From NCBI GenBank assembly GCA_018343915.1, contig JABRWF010000001.1, positions 1,736,001 to 1,800,000 of the forward strand: a stretch of DNA of 64,000 nucleotides, read 5' to 3'. Numbering within the stretch: position 1 is the first letter of the stretch; each line of letters starts with the position of its first letter. The notes under the pieces are model-generated. The model worked only from the letters and a program-made list of their open reading frames with translations. It had not been told where the DNA came from and ran no database searches. This DNA is from Agroathelia rolfsii. Lineage: Eukaryota; Basidiomycota; Agaricomycetes; Amylocorticiales; Amylocorticiaceae. A program made the translations under genes and the position numbers. Below, one piece after another: positions 11,326-22,702 of the stretch.

Positions 11326-13416
11326 TCAGACATCAGACCAACCACCTTCATCCAGCTTATACGAGGCCTCACTCTCTGGTCTATCTGGGCTATCCACAAG
11401 CTTGGCAACGCGTTCTTCAGCTCGTCCTTTAGACACCAGGCACATGTGATATCATAAGCTTGGCGCTGATAAGGAGAAGCCACGAGCTAAAGTTCTTACC
11501 TTTACGAAGAGCGATCCTCGTCGTAGAAGAATGGGAAAGAATGTGCCCTCCGATTGGCTTGAGTGCACCTCCGGCAACGAAGGTCATAGTTGCTCCTGGA
11601 TCGGCTATAATAGCAAGGATTTCAACTAGATGTAAGTTGGGCTGCAACAAGAGACTGGCCGCACATTGAACTTGGTTCGTGATCAACACGGCAATCTAGT
11701 TGAAGGGGTGAGCATATTTGAATTATTTGTATCTAGTTATGTTAAAAACTCACATTGTATTCCTCTGATAATTTACTGAGCTTGGACATCATTTGCGCAA
11801 GCTATTGAAAGCGATGATCAGTTATTAACTTCAATCGAGCATTCTGGACTTGCTTTTTGTTGTCTCTCGCTTAGCTCTCCACGACCAGAGTAGTCGACCC
11901 GGAATAAAGCCATGATCGAATCCACTATCTACTCAGGCCTGAGCTCGTCATCATTGTGTAGGCCATGATAGTTTCATACCATCAACCGGTAATCCTTGTC
12001 CTCCGCAAAACGTATGGAACACTCATTAATAAGATCCATCTACAAGTTATTGAAACAAACGATTACGACTTTAACCAATAGTGCTATAGGACCAATAGCA
12101 CATACCTGATGTTCGCTATTGAATGCACGGGCTGATACGGGAGTTTGAACATCTTCATCCACCTTACAGATGCCGTATAAAGCTTACCATATAAGATATT
12201 CTCAAGGACAACGTTGCCGTCCACCCCAAACCTCTCTGCAATCGTTCTGATACGATCCGGACGGAATGTCCCTATCAACACAACAGGGGTTCTGTTACTA
12301 GAGAGATTTTTCGAAAATGAAAAGGAAACTCACCTTCAGTATCTATATACGCCACCTAATAAAAATTATCCGAATGTCGCCTGTAACTCAATTATACAAA
12401 CTCAATGAAAATCATACCTTGCCAGCTGCGCCGCCCATGTCTGATGGCAATTGAGCCATGACGCACATGGTGTGCGCGAGCTGAGTTTTTCCAGTTCGAT
12501 ATTCCCCATAGACTGAAAAGGTCCCAGTAAATACAAATATTTGGGTACGAGTAGGAGTATACGCACCTTCAGAAATGGACTGCGATATGATCCCACCTGA
12601 AAGCGATGTTGTTGGTACATACTCATCATATCTATATATTGACATGATGAGCCGGAACATACCACCTAGAATACTATCGACTGCTTTGCTACCAGTGCTG
12701 ATACTGAGAATACGCTTTCGTTTCTCTTGGACTTCAATGCCCGTTGCAAAAGATGAGCCCTAGATACAATGAAAAAAAAGAAACTAACGAATTATTTTGA
12801 CAGACTCGCTCACTGTTATTTTATGTGCCGCTTCCTAAACAGAGAGAATGCATGATTAATCACAAACGCCATTATAGCTTATACGACAGACCGAACCTTG
12901 ATCTTGTCAACCTTGGCTTCAGACATCCCCTTCAATGCGTGATGTACCATCAGTGGTATGTAAAAGGTTTGAAGCCAGAGAGAACTCACCTTCAACTTGA
13001 GCAACGCCCTTCGCGTCGTCATTGTCACTCCAGACACTGTGTTGATGGCTGCGGCCTGCGCCGAGAACAATCGAAGAACGCTCAGAGTAGCTAAGAAAAG
13101 TTTACGCACCTTGAGTTTTTGTATGTCTTGTTGGTTTATACCCTATAGTGACGCGCAAAAACGATGTTTAGTGCGCATATATTCACGTCTGAGGAGGCAG
13201 ACACAGTTTTTGCCTCGCGGGATCTTGTGATAGAAGGACTTACATGTTGCTGAAGCTCATCTACGCTATCAAAAAAGGGCGTCTTACAGTGTCTTTAGCG
13301 AAGTTAAGAGGTGATATGACAACGCTCAAAACTCTTACCTCGTCTTCCTCAGTGGATGGTGGGGTAGGCGGGCGGGAGGCAGGTGGGGCACTCTGGGAGA
13401 GGGTTCGACGAGGCAT
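11326..13416 (-). CDS. DMC1: Meiotic RecA-family recombinase DMC1
   Basis: The protein of about 348 residues is spread over 18 small exons. It forms filaments on single-stranded DNA and drives homolog pairing and strand exchange in meiosis, in the nucleus. Visible features in order are an N-terminal helix-hairpin-helix part ([20 protein letters not shown] and [18 protein letters not shown]), Walker [55 protein letters not shown], and [20 protein letters not shown]. The words SEHQMDLI, ERQQKLAQM and DPGATMTF point to DMC1 rather than RAD51. The first exon starts [17 protein letters not shown] and the stop is at 11326-11328. One intron (11802-11853) uses a GC donor. The usual Phe of GEFRTGKT is Tyr here, a mild change. 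Confidence 0.95.
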
Positions 13417-13731
13417 CAGTGGTTCTGTAGGTAAAATTGAAGAAATCGAGAAGAGAAAAACGAGGGTAATTCAACGTGCTCAAGGGATGAGCGAAAAAAA
13501 CCAGCAGGCGGCCTAGGGGGGGGAGGGGGAGGACGATAGTCAATCACACGGCGTGACCATGAACACATGATTCACAATCACGAAACCTAATGTCACACAC
13601 AACTTGCCACTAGCAGGCTAAAGTCAATGCACATGTAAATTGCAATTTGCACTCAGTAAATGAAACAGCAATTCGAATATTATTGAATAAATCATTGTTA
13701 GAAAGCCAGTCATGCATCATGTCTTATGATG
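13417..13731. other. Short region between BDP1 3' end and DMC1 start
   Basis: About 315 bases upstream of DMC1. A G-run (13516-13529) reads as a C-rich tract on the DMC1 coding strand. No gene is present. It probably holds the DMC1 promoter and the end of the BDP1 transcript. Confidence 0.5.
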
Positions 13732-15818
13732 TTAACTATCATCCACATAGTCTTCAGCAGCCACAACCTCTACTCCATCCTCGTCAGCCGCGGGCGTACG
13801 GCTCTGCTTTCTGCGTGAAGGCTTCTTGGATCCTTCTCTTGAGTGCTCTGGCTCGGAAGCGGATTTTTGGATAATAGTTGCAGGGGGTGTCGGAGCGCGG
13901 ATCTCTGGAGTTGGTCCTGAGAAATCTTTTTGAGTCATGCGCGAGAGGGTGTCAATGTCTAAATAGACAAAGGAGCTTAGTCAGAATCGCGATAACCTGA
14001 CAGAAGAGGGAGGCTGAGAGACAAACCGTATGGTAGTGGATTTTTTAGACACCAATTAATACGATTTGGATTGCGTTTATCCTCTGCCTTGAACTTAGCC
14101 TTGCATGCAGCGCGAGTCCGACCAGGCAATACATAACACATCAGCTGGTAGTTTTCTCCATATCGTCGTAGTGCCTATACAAGTAATAGCAACCAAGTTT
14201 ATTTTGTTTCCCGAAGCATGGCATTATTGATCAGAATGCTCACATCATAAAATAACTCGGTTTCAGCCCCACTCCACCGCTGGCCAGGTGGTTTTTTACT
14301 GTAAGACAGGGAATTTGTATATTTCGAACGATCAGTTTCCTCAATAGTCTCATAGTGCGCCGTCTCATCGATCTCCTCTTCTACTGCACCAAGATCATCG
14401 AAAACTGTAGTGCCATTGGCACCTACACGAACACGTGTGCCAACATTCGCGCTGGGCGTATAGGTCGAGTAGTCAAAGTCAACATCTTCCTCGTCACTGT
14501 CGTCTGCGCCAGGACCTTGCTCTTCGTGCTCTGTAACAACCTCGTCGTCTTTATCCTCAAGAGTAGGCGGCATATTGCTGTTGGAGGTAAGGGTAGAGAT
14601 GTTGTTACTATTGCTTTCCTCCTCCTCATCTAACCTACGCCCAAACTTGGCAGCTTCCGCAATCGCACGTTGTCGCGCTCTTCGTTCACGTTGACGTTCC
14701 TTCCATGTAGTATGATTGCCAACAATCTCAGCACCGTGGGTGCTAACTTTTCCGTGACCAGAGTCACGGATGAGGTCTTTCATTGTCGTCGCGGTAGCAT
14801 CTAGTGGTGGACCAGGGTCGGCAGACGGGTCATATGGTGGAGGAGAAGGCTTCTTTGAGCGACCACGAGAGCCTCTACGCTGCTTCTTGCCTGCGGTTTC
14901 TTCGTATGCAGCACCAATCTCGCCGTCGTCAGCAAATTGATCTGTGTCAACTTTCTTCTTCCGTTTCCTCCCCTTGTTGGAGCGCTCGCCTCCCTCTGCT
15001 TCCGGAGCATCCTGCTCTGCTGCTCCTTCAGCAGAGGATTTTTTGGGCTGACGCTTAGTTCGAGGCTTGGAGGCTGTTGCGGAAGGAACGTCGATAGTTG
15101 CGCCGGATGCTAGGACCTCCTCTGGAATGATTGGAACTGAGGTAGGGGCAGGATCTTCAAAATGAAATGTTGGTACGGAGTAGAAGTTTTGTGAGCCGGG
15201 AGTGGGAATGAGAGTAGCAGAAGTTGATGCGATAGACGAAGCATAGCTATTGAAGTTCAAGGTAGGCACAGGAGACTCATCCAAATAAGGCTGAGAAATA
15301 TGGTATTGAAGGGGTTGTGTAGATGTTGATTCGGATGTAGGCAGGTCTATCGCTTGAGGCTGAGATATGCCAGTGGATGAATCAGGTAATTGAGTGCTTG
15401 ATTGGAGTAAAGGAGGTCCTAGAATATTAATGGGGGTACTAATGGCGGTAGGAACTGGGGGTGGGGGCTGCACTGAAATTTGAACATCACTCGGCCGTCT
15501 CTGTTGCTGATTAGAAGGCTCGATTGAAGGTATCGCATGAGCGGGGAGCTGGGCAGGCGGAGGCATAGAAGAGAAGACATTTTCATCGAGAGTATAAGAG
15601 TGAGCAGCAGGGGCTAACGAAGGTGGCTCGCTATCTCTTGCAGAAGTGCTGGAGGGAGCTGTAGAAGGCTGACGAGACGCTGGAGCACCAATCGGTCGCG
15701 GCCGAGGTCTTGCTACGGGCCTGAAAACAGGCCCACCTTTTTCTGTGATAGCAAAGCCTTTCAGAGATATTTATTCATAAAATGAGGAGATCAAACACGT
15801 ACGGATGCGACTCGTCAT
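13732..15818 (-). CDS. BDP1: TFIIIB subunit B'' (BDP1), SANT/Myb domain protein
   Basis: Four exons (15803-15818, 14244-15757, 14027-14174, 13732-13958) encode 634 residues. BDP1 is part of TFIIIB, which recruits RNA polymerase III to tRNA and 5S genes. The N-terminus reads MTSRIRFAITEKGGPVFRP, then VARPRPRP, the usual basic start of fungal BDP1. A long disordered Ser/Pro/Thr region follows, with basic nuclear-type patches (KGRKRKKK, KKQRRGSRGRSKK). The diagnostic extended SANT domain (about 498-570) contains RWSGAETELFYDALRRYGEN, then YQLMCYVLPGRTRAACKAKF and NRINWCLKNPLP. The tail is acidic (EDGVEVVAAEDYVDD). The first exon has only 16 bases and is joined by an intron with standard borders. 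It starts 337 bases from a divergent gene. Confidence 0.93.
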
Positions 15819-16155
15819 TGAAAGAAAGATAAGGAAGAAGCCCGGTGCCGCCCCCGACACAAACTTAACCAGAGACCACGACCGCGACTTTGGACCCGGC
15901 TCGTCGAAGCCGCCCGCCGTCGGGCGCACTGCTATTACAATGTCAAGGTTCTTTGCGAATAACCACTATCCTACCCTGTACATCGTTTAACATGACCTAC
16001 TTGATCCAGCAAGGGCGCCTCAAGCCGAACTCAGCATCTTAATCTCCCCACAGCTTCGACTCCAGATGAAGACAACTCGTCCAAAACACAATCCGTCGCA
16101 AATAGGTCCATAGTCTTTTTTCATTGCATTCCATACACACCTTTTAATGCTAATC
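15819..16155. other. Divergent promoter region between BDP1 and the gene at 16156
   Basis: Shared upstream region of two divergently transcribed genes. No coding signal was accepted, although short frames exist on the plus strand (15805-15990). Confidence 0.5.
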
Positions 16156-17783
16156 ATGCCACAGCTTCGTTCTACATCAGTCATTGAAACAATGCAAGTC
16201 TTATCTCGACATTGTTTTTCATTTGCCATTATACTGAATTCATCCAAGCGCGCGACAAATGGCTATATCATACATTCCCCAAATTCTCCTCTCGTGCACG
16301 ACCCGGAAAGCATGAAGATATCATCCCCCCACCCCATACTATTCAATATCGTGGGAAATGTGATATGCATATGGGACCGCACGCCTTCCCAGATACGATG
16401 ATTTATGAGGTTCATTATTTACCACTTGCCATGTCCTACCCAACCGGAAAGTGGATTGAAGCTAATACAAACGACTTCTACAATCGGCCTATGTCGGGGT
16501 CATCGCCTACACAAGACTCGGCATCATCTCTACTCTCATCTCTTCCTATGGGTATTCCAATCACCCCGCAGCTCGTCTCAGAAGTCAAAGACGCCGCATC
16601 CACAAATCCACCACTTGCTAATTTGCTCCAGTTGGCTTTGACAGGCGCAGCCACTCCTGATCAACGACAAACCTTAGTTTTGTTGATTCAGTCTCTGCCT
16701 GCCGCCAGTAGACCTACGAATGACCCTAACTCTGTCCCATCTTCTAATCAAAATAATTTTTCTGCTCATGTTCCTGCCCCAATTTATGCTACCCGTCAAT
16801 GGGACCTAGTTTTTGAGTTCCGGGAACTGCCGTCCGAGAGATGGATCTTCCCTCGCGGGCATGTTGTATGCAAACGACAAAAGGAGGCTCCATCCCCATA
16901 CTATGTCGGCGATTGCACCATCACCGCAGCGATTCCGTTTGATAGGACATCTTGGGTGCCAGTATCTGATCCCAAGCCTTCTGCACCACCGGAATGTATG
17001 GTGTTCACTTTGGGGAGAACGCCAAATGCGGTATGGGATACCCTAGAGCGATGGTCTGACACCATGCAAAAAGACAGCCAGACATACCTTGATTCATTGG
17101 TAAGACATCATCAAAAACTGACATTTTAATTATATTAGATGGCTGACTATCCAAAAGTCCAACTCCAAACAACAGCGCGTTTACCTAAAATATCATCTTC
17201 CCGAAGGAGCTCAGCTTACGCAAATAAAGAATGTAGGCTCCTACACGCTCATGCATTGAAACAGAACATCATATGAACCTCATCCTTCAGGCAGCAACAG
17301 CTCCACCTGCCACTAAACTCATCAGACCAAATCAATCAGAGCGCAATAGGTCCAGACAGAAGCGATCTACACAGGCAAGTGAATCAGCCCCATCGACGTC
17401 CACGGTGCCTGTTGAGGCTACCACGAAGCGTCGCCGCAAATCTTTCCAGGAACAGGATCAAGCACCGGAGTCGGTACTTAGTCAATCCGCACCTCAGCGT
17501 CGAGCAAGGATCAAGATTGCCTGTTACTCCTGCGGCAAGATGGATGTACCATTGCTGGCCAACGGTCGTACGTTTTTTTTTTTTTTCTGATCTTCTGCTT
17601 AACATTGATAAATTTACGTATATATGAATAAAAATAGGATTTTGCGCTCCCTGTATTGAATCAGGGAAAGCTGACGCCGTAAAAATTGTCACTGACGAAA
17701 TGTCTGGCGAACCGATACCACTATCCGCGATCTCCCCTACTCAGGGCCCCGGTGAAGGCGCCGCCACGCCGAACCCTTCATGA
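16156..17783 (+). CDS. Conserved-looking protein of unknown function with C-terminal CxxC-x13-CxxC
   Basis: Exons 16156-16168 (tentative), 16249-17099, 17158-17232, 17291-17567 and 17638-17783 give about 453 residues in one frame. The N-terminal part reads RDKWLYHTFPKFSSRARPGK; the middle has RQWDLVFEFRELPSERWIFP and TLGRTPNAVWDTLERW; then RVYLKYHLPEGAQL. A basic Ser/Lys/Arg-rich linker (TTKRRRKSF) follows, and the end carries CYSCGKMDVPLLANGR then FCAPC. The Cys spacing is C-x2-C-x13-C-x2-C, which resembles a small zinc-binding fold but is shorter than a standard GATA finger (x17). With the basic stretches it suggests a nuclear protein, which is inference. The first exon and its weak donor (GTTCTA) are uncertain; the other exons are firm. 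Confidence 0.7.
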
Positions 17784-17942
17784 CCCCTATTTCATCTCGG
17801 CAAGATGGCTCCTTTTTGCTATTCAGACCACTGCATTGTAAATCTTCCATGGAAACTATCCGCCTTCTCCCTGTTTTTAATTTTGTGCGATACCCACTCA
17901 GCCTGTATAATACAAACCCAATATGAAGATGCTAGGCAGTAA

Positions 17943-18908
17943 CTAGAACTTGATCAAATGACTGTTTTTCTCTGTCATCGAACCACTAATTGTCCATCTG
18001 CGCTTAAGCCTTTTGTTCTCTCCTACAGCAGCTTCCTTGACTGGGATTTGGATGGAAATAACAGATGACATCGAGTCCGACCGAGCTCTCTTGACAAAAG
18101 GGTTGAAATGCGAGAGTGGAGCCAATTTGTACAAGGTAAGAGATGCTGGTGGTGAAGTCGTTGAGCGTGTGGAGTCCGAATGCACAATAGCACAGGTTGG
18201 TGAGAACAACGGGCTGGAACTAGTGTGAGCGTTGCGGGAACGGGTCATTGTTGGCGAGACGGCATATCCTGTGATGATTGATGAGTATGTTTTTGCAGTA
18301 TCTCTGACAACTAAACTAACTAGTTGAGTGCATATATACATTCGAACTGGGTGGTGAGTCGGGTGGCGTCAATCCTACGGCGCTGATCCGCCGTGACCTT
18401 GGTTTGCGGGAGACCAACGGCGAACGTGGAGGGTAATGATGTGGTGTACCTGATAAGGGAAGACTTGTGTTTCGAGGAGATGTGGGAGGAGATCTGGCTA
18501 ATCCGCTTGATGACACTATCGACGATGACTGCAACCCAGACCTGCTTTTTCTATCAATGTCACGCGCATAAGTCGTTATTTGCTCAGGGCTGTCGTCTAA
18601 AAATTGGATTGTAATATTTCAGCCTCTCGAATGAGTACACTTCTATTCATCAACGGACTTTCTCTGAAGTGTGTGTACGTAACCCGATCAAGCGCTAATG
18701 CGTTGAGCTTCGCGCTAAGGACGCCCGCATCAACATGATATTTGTTCTCATTATAGTGTAAACTTCCGTGTCGTCTCGCTCGCAAAGATGAATCGCAGGA
18801 CAGTGAGTAGGCCTCGTCTATATTGATACTTCCAAGAGGTGATCTTGAAGACGTTGTATAATATTGTCGATGTATGCGGGGATGAGAATAGATGTGGGTA
18901 ATGGACAT
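17943..18908 (-). CDS. Hypothetical Ser/Arg/Pro-rich protein
   Basis: Three open segments on the minus strand can be joined in one frame: a start at 18908 (MSITHIYSHPRIHRQYYTTS) through ALALDRVT; a Ser/Pro-rich middle (PEQITTYARDIDRKSRSG, ARSPPTSPRNTSLPLSG, TPPDSPP); and a last segment ending SMTEKNSHLIKF with the stop at 17943. The joins need donors GTACAC (about 18680) and GTTCGA (about 18345), the second being weak. No domain is recognisable. SP and TP dipeptides suggest a phosphorylated disordered protein. Composition and codon use look gene-like rather than random, but the splice pattern and even the gene's reality are less sure than for its neighbours. Confidence 0.45.
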
Positions 18909-19476
18909 GACGGGCGTCGTTGTCTGAGTAAAAATATTGGCGGGCGAGGATGAGATATGTTGCCGCAATGGCCACTCAAATCAACCTGCCAAATATATTT
19001 TTTCGGCCATCTGTAGTGATCCGAGTCCGTTCAGTGTATGAACCACCCGAAGGCTAATCCGAGTCTGGACAGAAATATTAGATGCCTTTTTAGGAAAGTA
19101 AAAGTTAGCGTTTGTATCAGCCGGCGCGACCACATCCGAGTCTAGTGCTGCGGCTGCTTTGTTGCACGGATTTGGTGACAACGAAATTCGATGAAACAAA
19201 TCAAGGCCCAATAATGTATGACTGCATCCTGGAGGGTCGAATAAGTCTTCGTATCATACAAAGTTATATTGATCGTTGTGATAATTGTGAGGATTGGATT
19301 CAAATGCATACTTTACAAATAGGCATTACCCATGGGCACATGTGTAAATGAATTATTTACAAACTAATATTACAACACTTGCTGTTCGCAGATTAAAGTA
19401 ACTATATTAATTGAAGGCAGAAGGAAAGAGGACGTTAACTCACAGAATAGACATGGTAGGATCAGGGCTTTTAATT
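18909..19476. other. Intergenic region, no gene recognised
   Basis: AT-rich DNA between a hypothetical gene and the F-box gene. Short frames lack any domain. It probably holds the promoter of the gene to the left and the 3' region of the F-box gene. Confidence 0.4.
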
Positions 19477-21472
19477 TTAATTTTTAAAATATACTAAAGA
19501 GATAGGACGCCGAAGCCTCTTTGAGGATAACGCTAAACAAGGCGTGTTTGAGTTAGCTCCAAGAAAACCATCATGCTCAGAATGGCTCACCTGACTGAAA
19601 TTGAACGGGGGTACAAGGATCAAGTTATCCTCTGATATCATGATACTCTCCACATCATTTTGTTGAGCATCTAATTGGAATATTGTCTTGCAGTATGGGA
19701 GAGAAGTCTGGACTCGATCCTGAAAAGCATCCCATCTGCTCTCATATTTTGATGTAATAACGGTTGATGCAGGGAAACGCTCTGCGTGGAATCGCCGGAA
19801 AGATAATCTGTTGAAATCTAAGACGCAAGCATAGATTGGCGATGAGCTCGGGCTGGGTGTCTTTACGGTATCCTCGTTGGGTGCTACTCCAATTTCTTCA
19901 TCAGAGTCATTCTCTTCATCCACATCTTCCCATTCATCATCTGCACCATCGGTATCATCCTCAAGAAGTACCGGTTCTCCATCAATTTCAAGAAGTGTGC
20001 GGCTATCTGATTTGAAAACAAATCTTGAACCGTAAACAAAACACACCCAGGATCGTGGTAAACTTGGGGTCTGGAGTATACGTGCGCCATAGAGCCCCCA
20101 ATCATCCCAATCGACCGTCGTTTCGACAGCAAGATGCGACAGGAAGGTCGATACCGGGATAAACAGGCAAAGAGGTCTCTGATGCATGCCGTTTGTAATT
20201 TCTAGTTGGATCATGCACAGCTGGCTCCCGTTTCCGGCAGTATAGCTGGGTAAAGAACTAGTGCTGAAGAGAGGGGCGGTCATAGGAGCTGGCATTGCAC
20301 CAGGTAACGGGTCCAAGTAAATTTGGGCCGAAAGCGGAAATTCTCCATCTTCAAAGGCTGGCAAAAGGAAGCGTGTCCCTAGTTGTAAGTGATCGATGGT
20401 GGTCGCAAGGGCTAAACTTGAGAGAGTTAGGTCGACTGCGCAAAAACATATCTCAGGCTCAAATTGAATATGCGATAAGCCAGTCAGGACACTGCAGAGG
20501 ATGTGATGATCCGTGATGAAAGTGTACGAAATTATGCCTTTGTTCGCGATTGCCTAAAATAATTTGAGTTGAATAATTGAGACATAGAAAATTAATCTGA
20601 CCAGAACAGTGCGGCCCGTTTTCCACTCAAACACGACAAGTTCCGTAAAGTGTATCGATCTTTCGACGAGAACAGCAACGTAGCTACCACATATTCGAAG
20701 GGAGAATGACAACGATTCATGCATTGGACTACTCGAAGTTTGATGCATTAAGTGCCCAGACGTTCCTGTCGGTGCTTGAGGGTGAGGCTTTCCTGTGGAT
20801 ATCGTTCGCAGGTACAGATGCAACCTTACAAGAAATATCAACGTTGATAGCGTGAAGGAAGAAAATGATAAAGTAACGAACTGCCTATCTTGATCAGTTA
20901 CGCGGACGAGTACTAATAAGTCCTGGCCGGGGTCCATTGTGAAGTCACGGAAATTGACGTCTATGTTTTCCAGAGTCCAAGATTGAGACTCTATCTGGCG
21001 AGAAATTGCAGGTAGTCTATGGAAGCGCAGTGCGGTACGCCTTCCAAGGGTACTATCTCCTGGTATTGTCTGGGCAAGGACGCCGCCTGCAAGCTCCCAG
21101 AGACTGCCTCGATCCATATAAACGGAAGATCTGTCGTTAAATGATCCTCTGTACCAGGTTTCAACGTAAGCTCTCAAGGAATCCAGACGGTTCTTGACAG
21201 CCATTTTTTTATCCGGGTTGTTTGAGCATTGTGCGGCATATAGATCAATTTTATACTGCAGGGAGGCAGTGTTATCGATCAATTTCCTCCAGAGACCACA
21301 GACCTAAGAGTAAAGCATGAGCCGTGGCACTAGCAATCAAATATGACTTTAATTAATGAGTACATACAAACCGACATTGGAGAATGGAGGTAACAGGAAG
21401 GTTATCTAGACATTTAGAAAGCAACTCTCGAGGGAGATCCTGAAGACTAGTTTTTATTGTTACGTCCGACAT
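19477..21472 (-). CDS. F-box protein of the Agaricomycete expanded family
   Basis: The start is at 21472 (MSDVTIKTSL), followed at once by an F-box (LQDLPRELLSKCLDNLPVTS, then ILQCRFVCGLWRKLI), the SKP1-binding module of SCF ubiquitin ligases. Four exons are traced. The intron after CRF ends just before VCGLWRKL; the next uses a GTTCGT donor after DQDRQ; the third follows GRTVL. The rest is a beta-rich region without WD or LRR signatures (WTLENIDVNFRDFTMDPGQD, VVFEWKTGRTVL) plus an acidic insert (DDEWEDVDEENDSDEE). The C-terminus is RPISLVYFKN. The partner region probably recognises a substrate, but that is inference. Such F-box genes are numerous in mushroom-forming fungi. Confidence 0.82.
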
Positions 21473-22702
21473 ATTTATCAGGAGAATTTTAGGCGTATAA
21501 GGACAGTGAAGTTCCAAAGTGTGATAATCAATCCATACGCAAGTGACTTTAGTGGGTGTGATCACTGTCGACCTGAGTCACGGTGCGGCGCGTCATCGTG
21601 TCGTCGACGACAAAGGTATATAACGGAACAGGACGGGCCGGATTATCCCGGAAGTAAGCTCGCCATTTTACATAGCTTTTACCACTTGGCTCTTACGGTA
21701 TGTTAGAATTCTTCCATCTAATGTATCACGGGTATAGTCATACAGCGCTTTATTTCTATGTAATTCCCTGGTCTAGGCTATCTTGGGTGAAGGAAAATGA
21801 CGCTTTTTTGAGTGAAATCAAATGGCTATTGTTTTTAGACTTAGGGTGTGAGCCGGTATTTTCTCCAAAAAATTAGACAACAACAGCCATTAATATATAT
21901 ATATCCATTTTTACTAGTAAGTATGTCAGTCCAACAAGTGATCTATAAGTTAATCAGCCCATGCTTTGCCCAGATGATCCGCCCCATTCTTCAACCCCTG
22001 CCCATCTCAGTATTCGTAAGGGACCCTCGCTTGCCAGGGCCAGAAATTTGCTATAGCTGTGCAAACCCATGGAGTCGGAGGTGATGAGGATTAGCCGAGT
22101 TGACACTGTACTTCTCCGAGAACCAGAGATCATGCGACGCGCTGCGTGAGCTTCAGTGGGGAGAATGCAGGCTACCGCAATTGTGGGCAGCTCGAGGTGG
22201 GGGGTTCGAAACTGCAATGGATCCACCTGTTCCATTGCCCTCCAAGAGTTGATGTGGTGAAATGCTTGAGCTGGCAGGTGCCAGACAAGGGGTAGTGAGG
22301 TGCACATAGACAGGGCATGGGCCACACTGCCACCAGTGCAAGTCAGCCAGGCTGACAATTGGGGTGACCACAGCACCACTAATGACCTCGAAACTGGGAA
22401 AGAGCCTCCAGTTGTTGGTTGGGCGGCCTTCTGGTGAATGAAAAGTGAGTGGGAGTGATGGCAGCAGCCCACAAAATGGGTGCGCGACGGCTGCTGTGTA
22501 TTAGTGACGGTGGTAATGTAAGGTCATGCCAGTTGGTGGTCCAATATATATATATTCGACTATTACTCCGATTAGACACAACCTGCTTTCACAAGTAATA
22601 CCGCTTTTTTTGAGCGGGGCTTAACATTAATCTCATATGGTGCGGGATGACTGGTAGAACCATATTCAGTTAAATAAATGAAGAAGAAATGCCATGAATT
22701 TT
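21473..22702. other. Intergenic region with a possible inserted segment
   Basis: About 1.2 kb without a recognised gene. The central part (21905-22542) is richer in GC than its surroundings and sits between two identical 13-base AT-type direct repeats (see the repeat entry). A 172-codon frame on the minus strand inside it has no recognisable domain. Confidence 0.4.
21892..22555. repeat. Candidate non-autonomous insertion flanked by 13-bp direct repeats
   Basis: The 13-mer AATATATATATAT occurs at 21892-21904 and again at 22543-22555, bounding a 638-base GC-richer block. This could be a short transposed element with a target-site duplication, but the repeat is simple sequence and chance is possible. 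No terminal inverted repeats, LTR ends or poly-A tail were seen. Confidence 0.25.

Noticed and set aside
17097..17160. Apparent frame break between LDSL and the next exon of the gene at 16156
   Set aside because: Using the later acceptor CAAAAG at 17157, with a CTGAC branch site just before it, restores the frame (LDSL-SNSKQQRVYLKY). No lesion is needed.
22085..22215. tRNA or SINE-like A box (TAGCCGAGTTG) and B box-like GGTTCGAAACT
   Set aside because: The boxes are about 100 bases apart and the B box lacks its final CC. No cloverleaf can be drawn.
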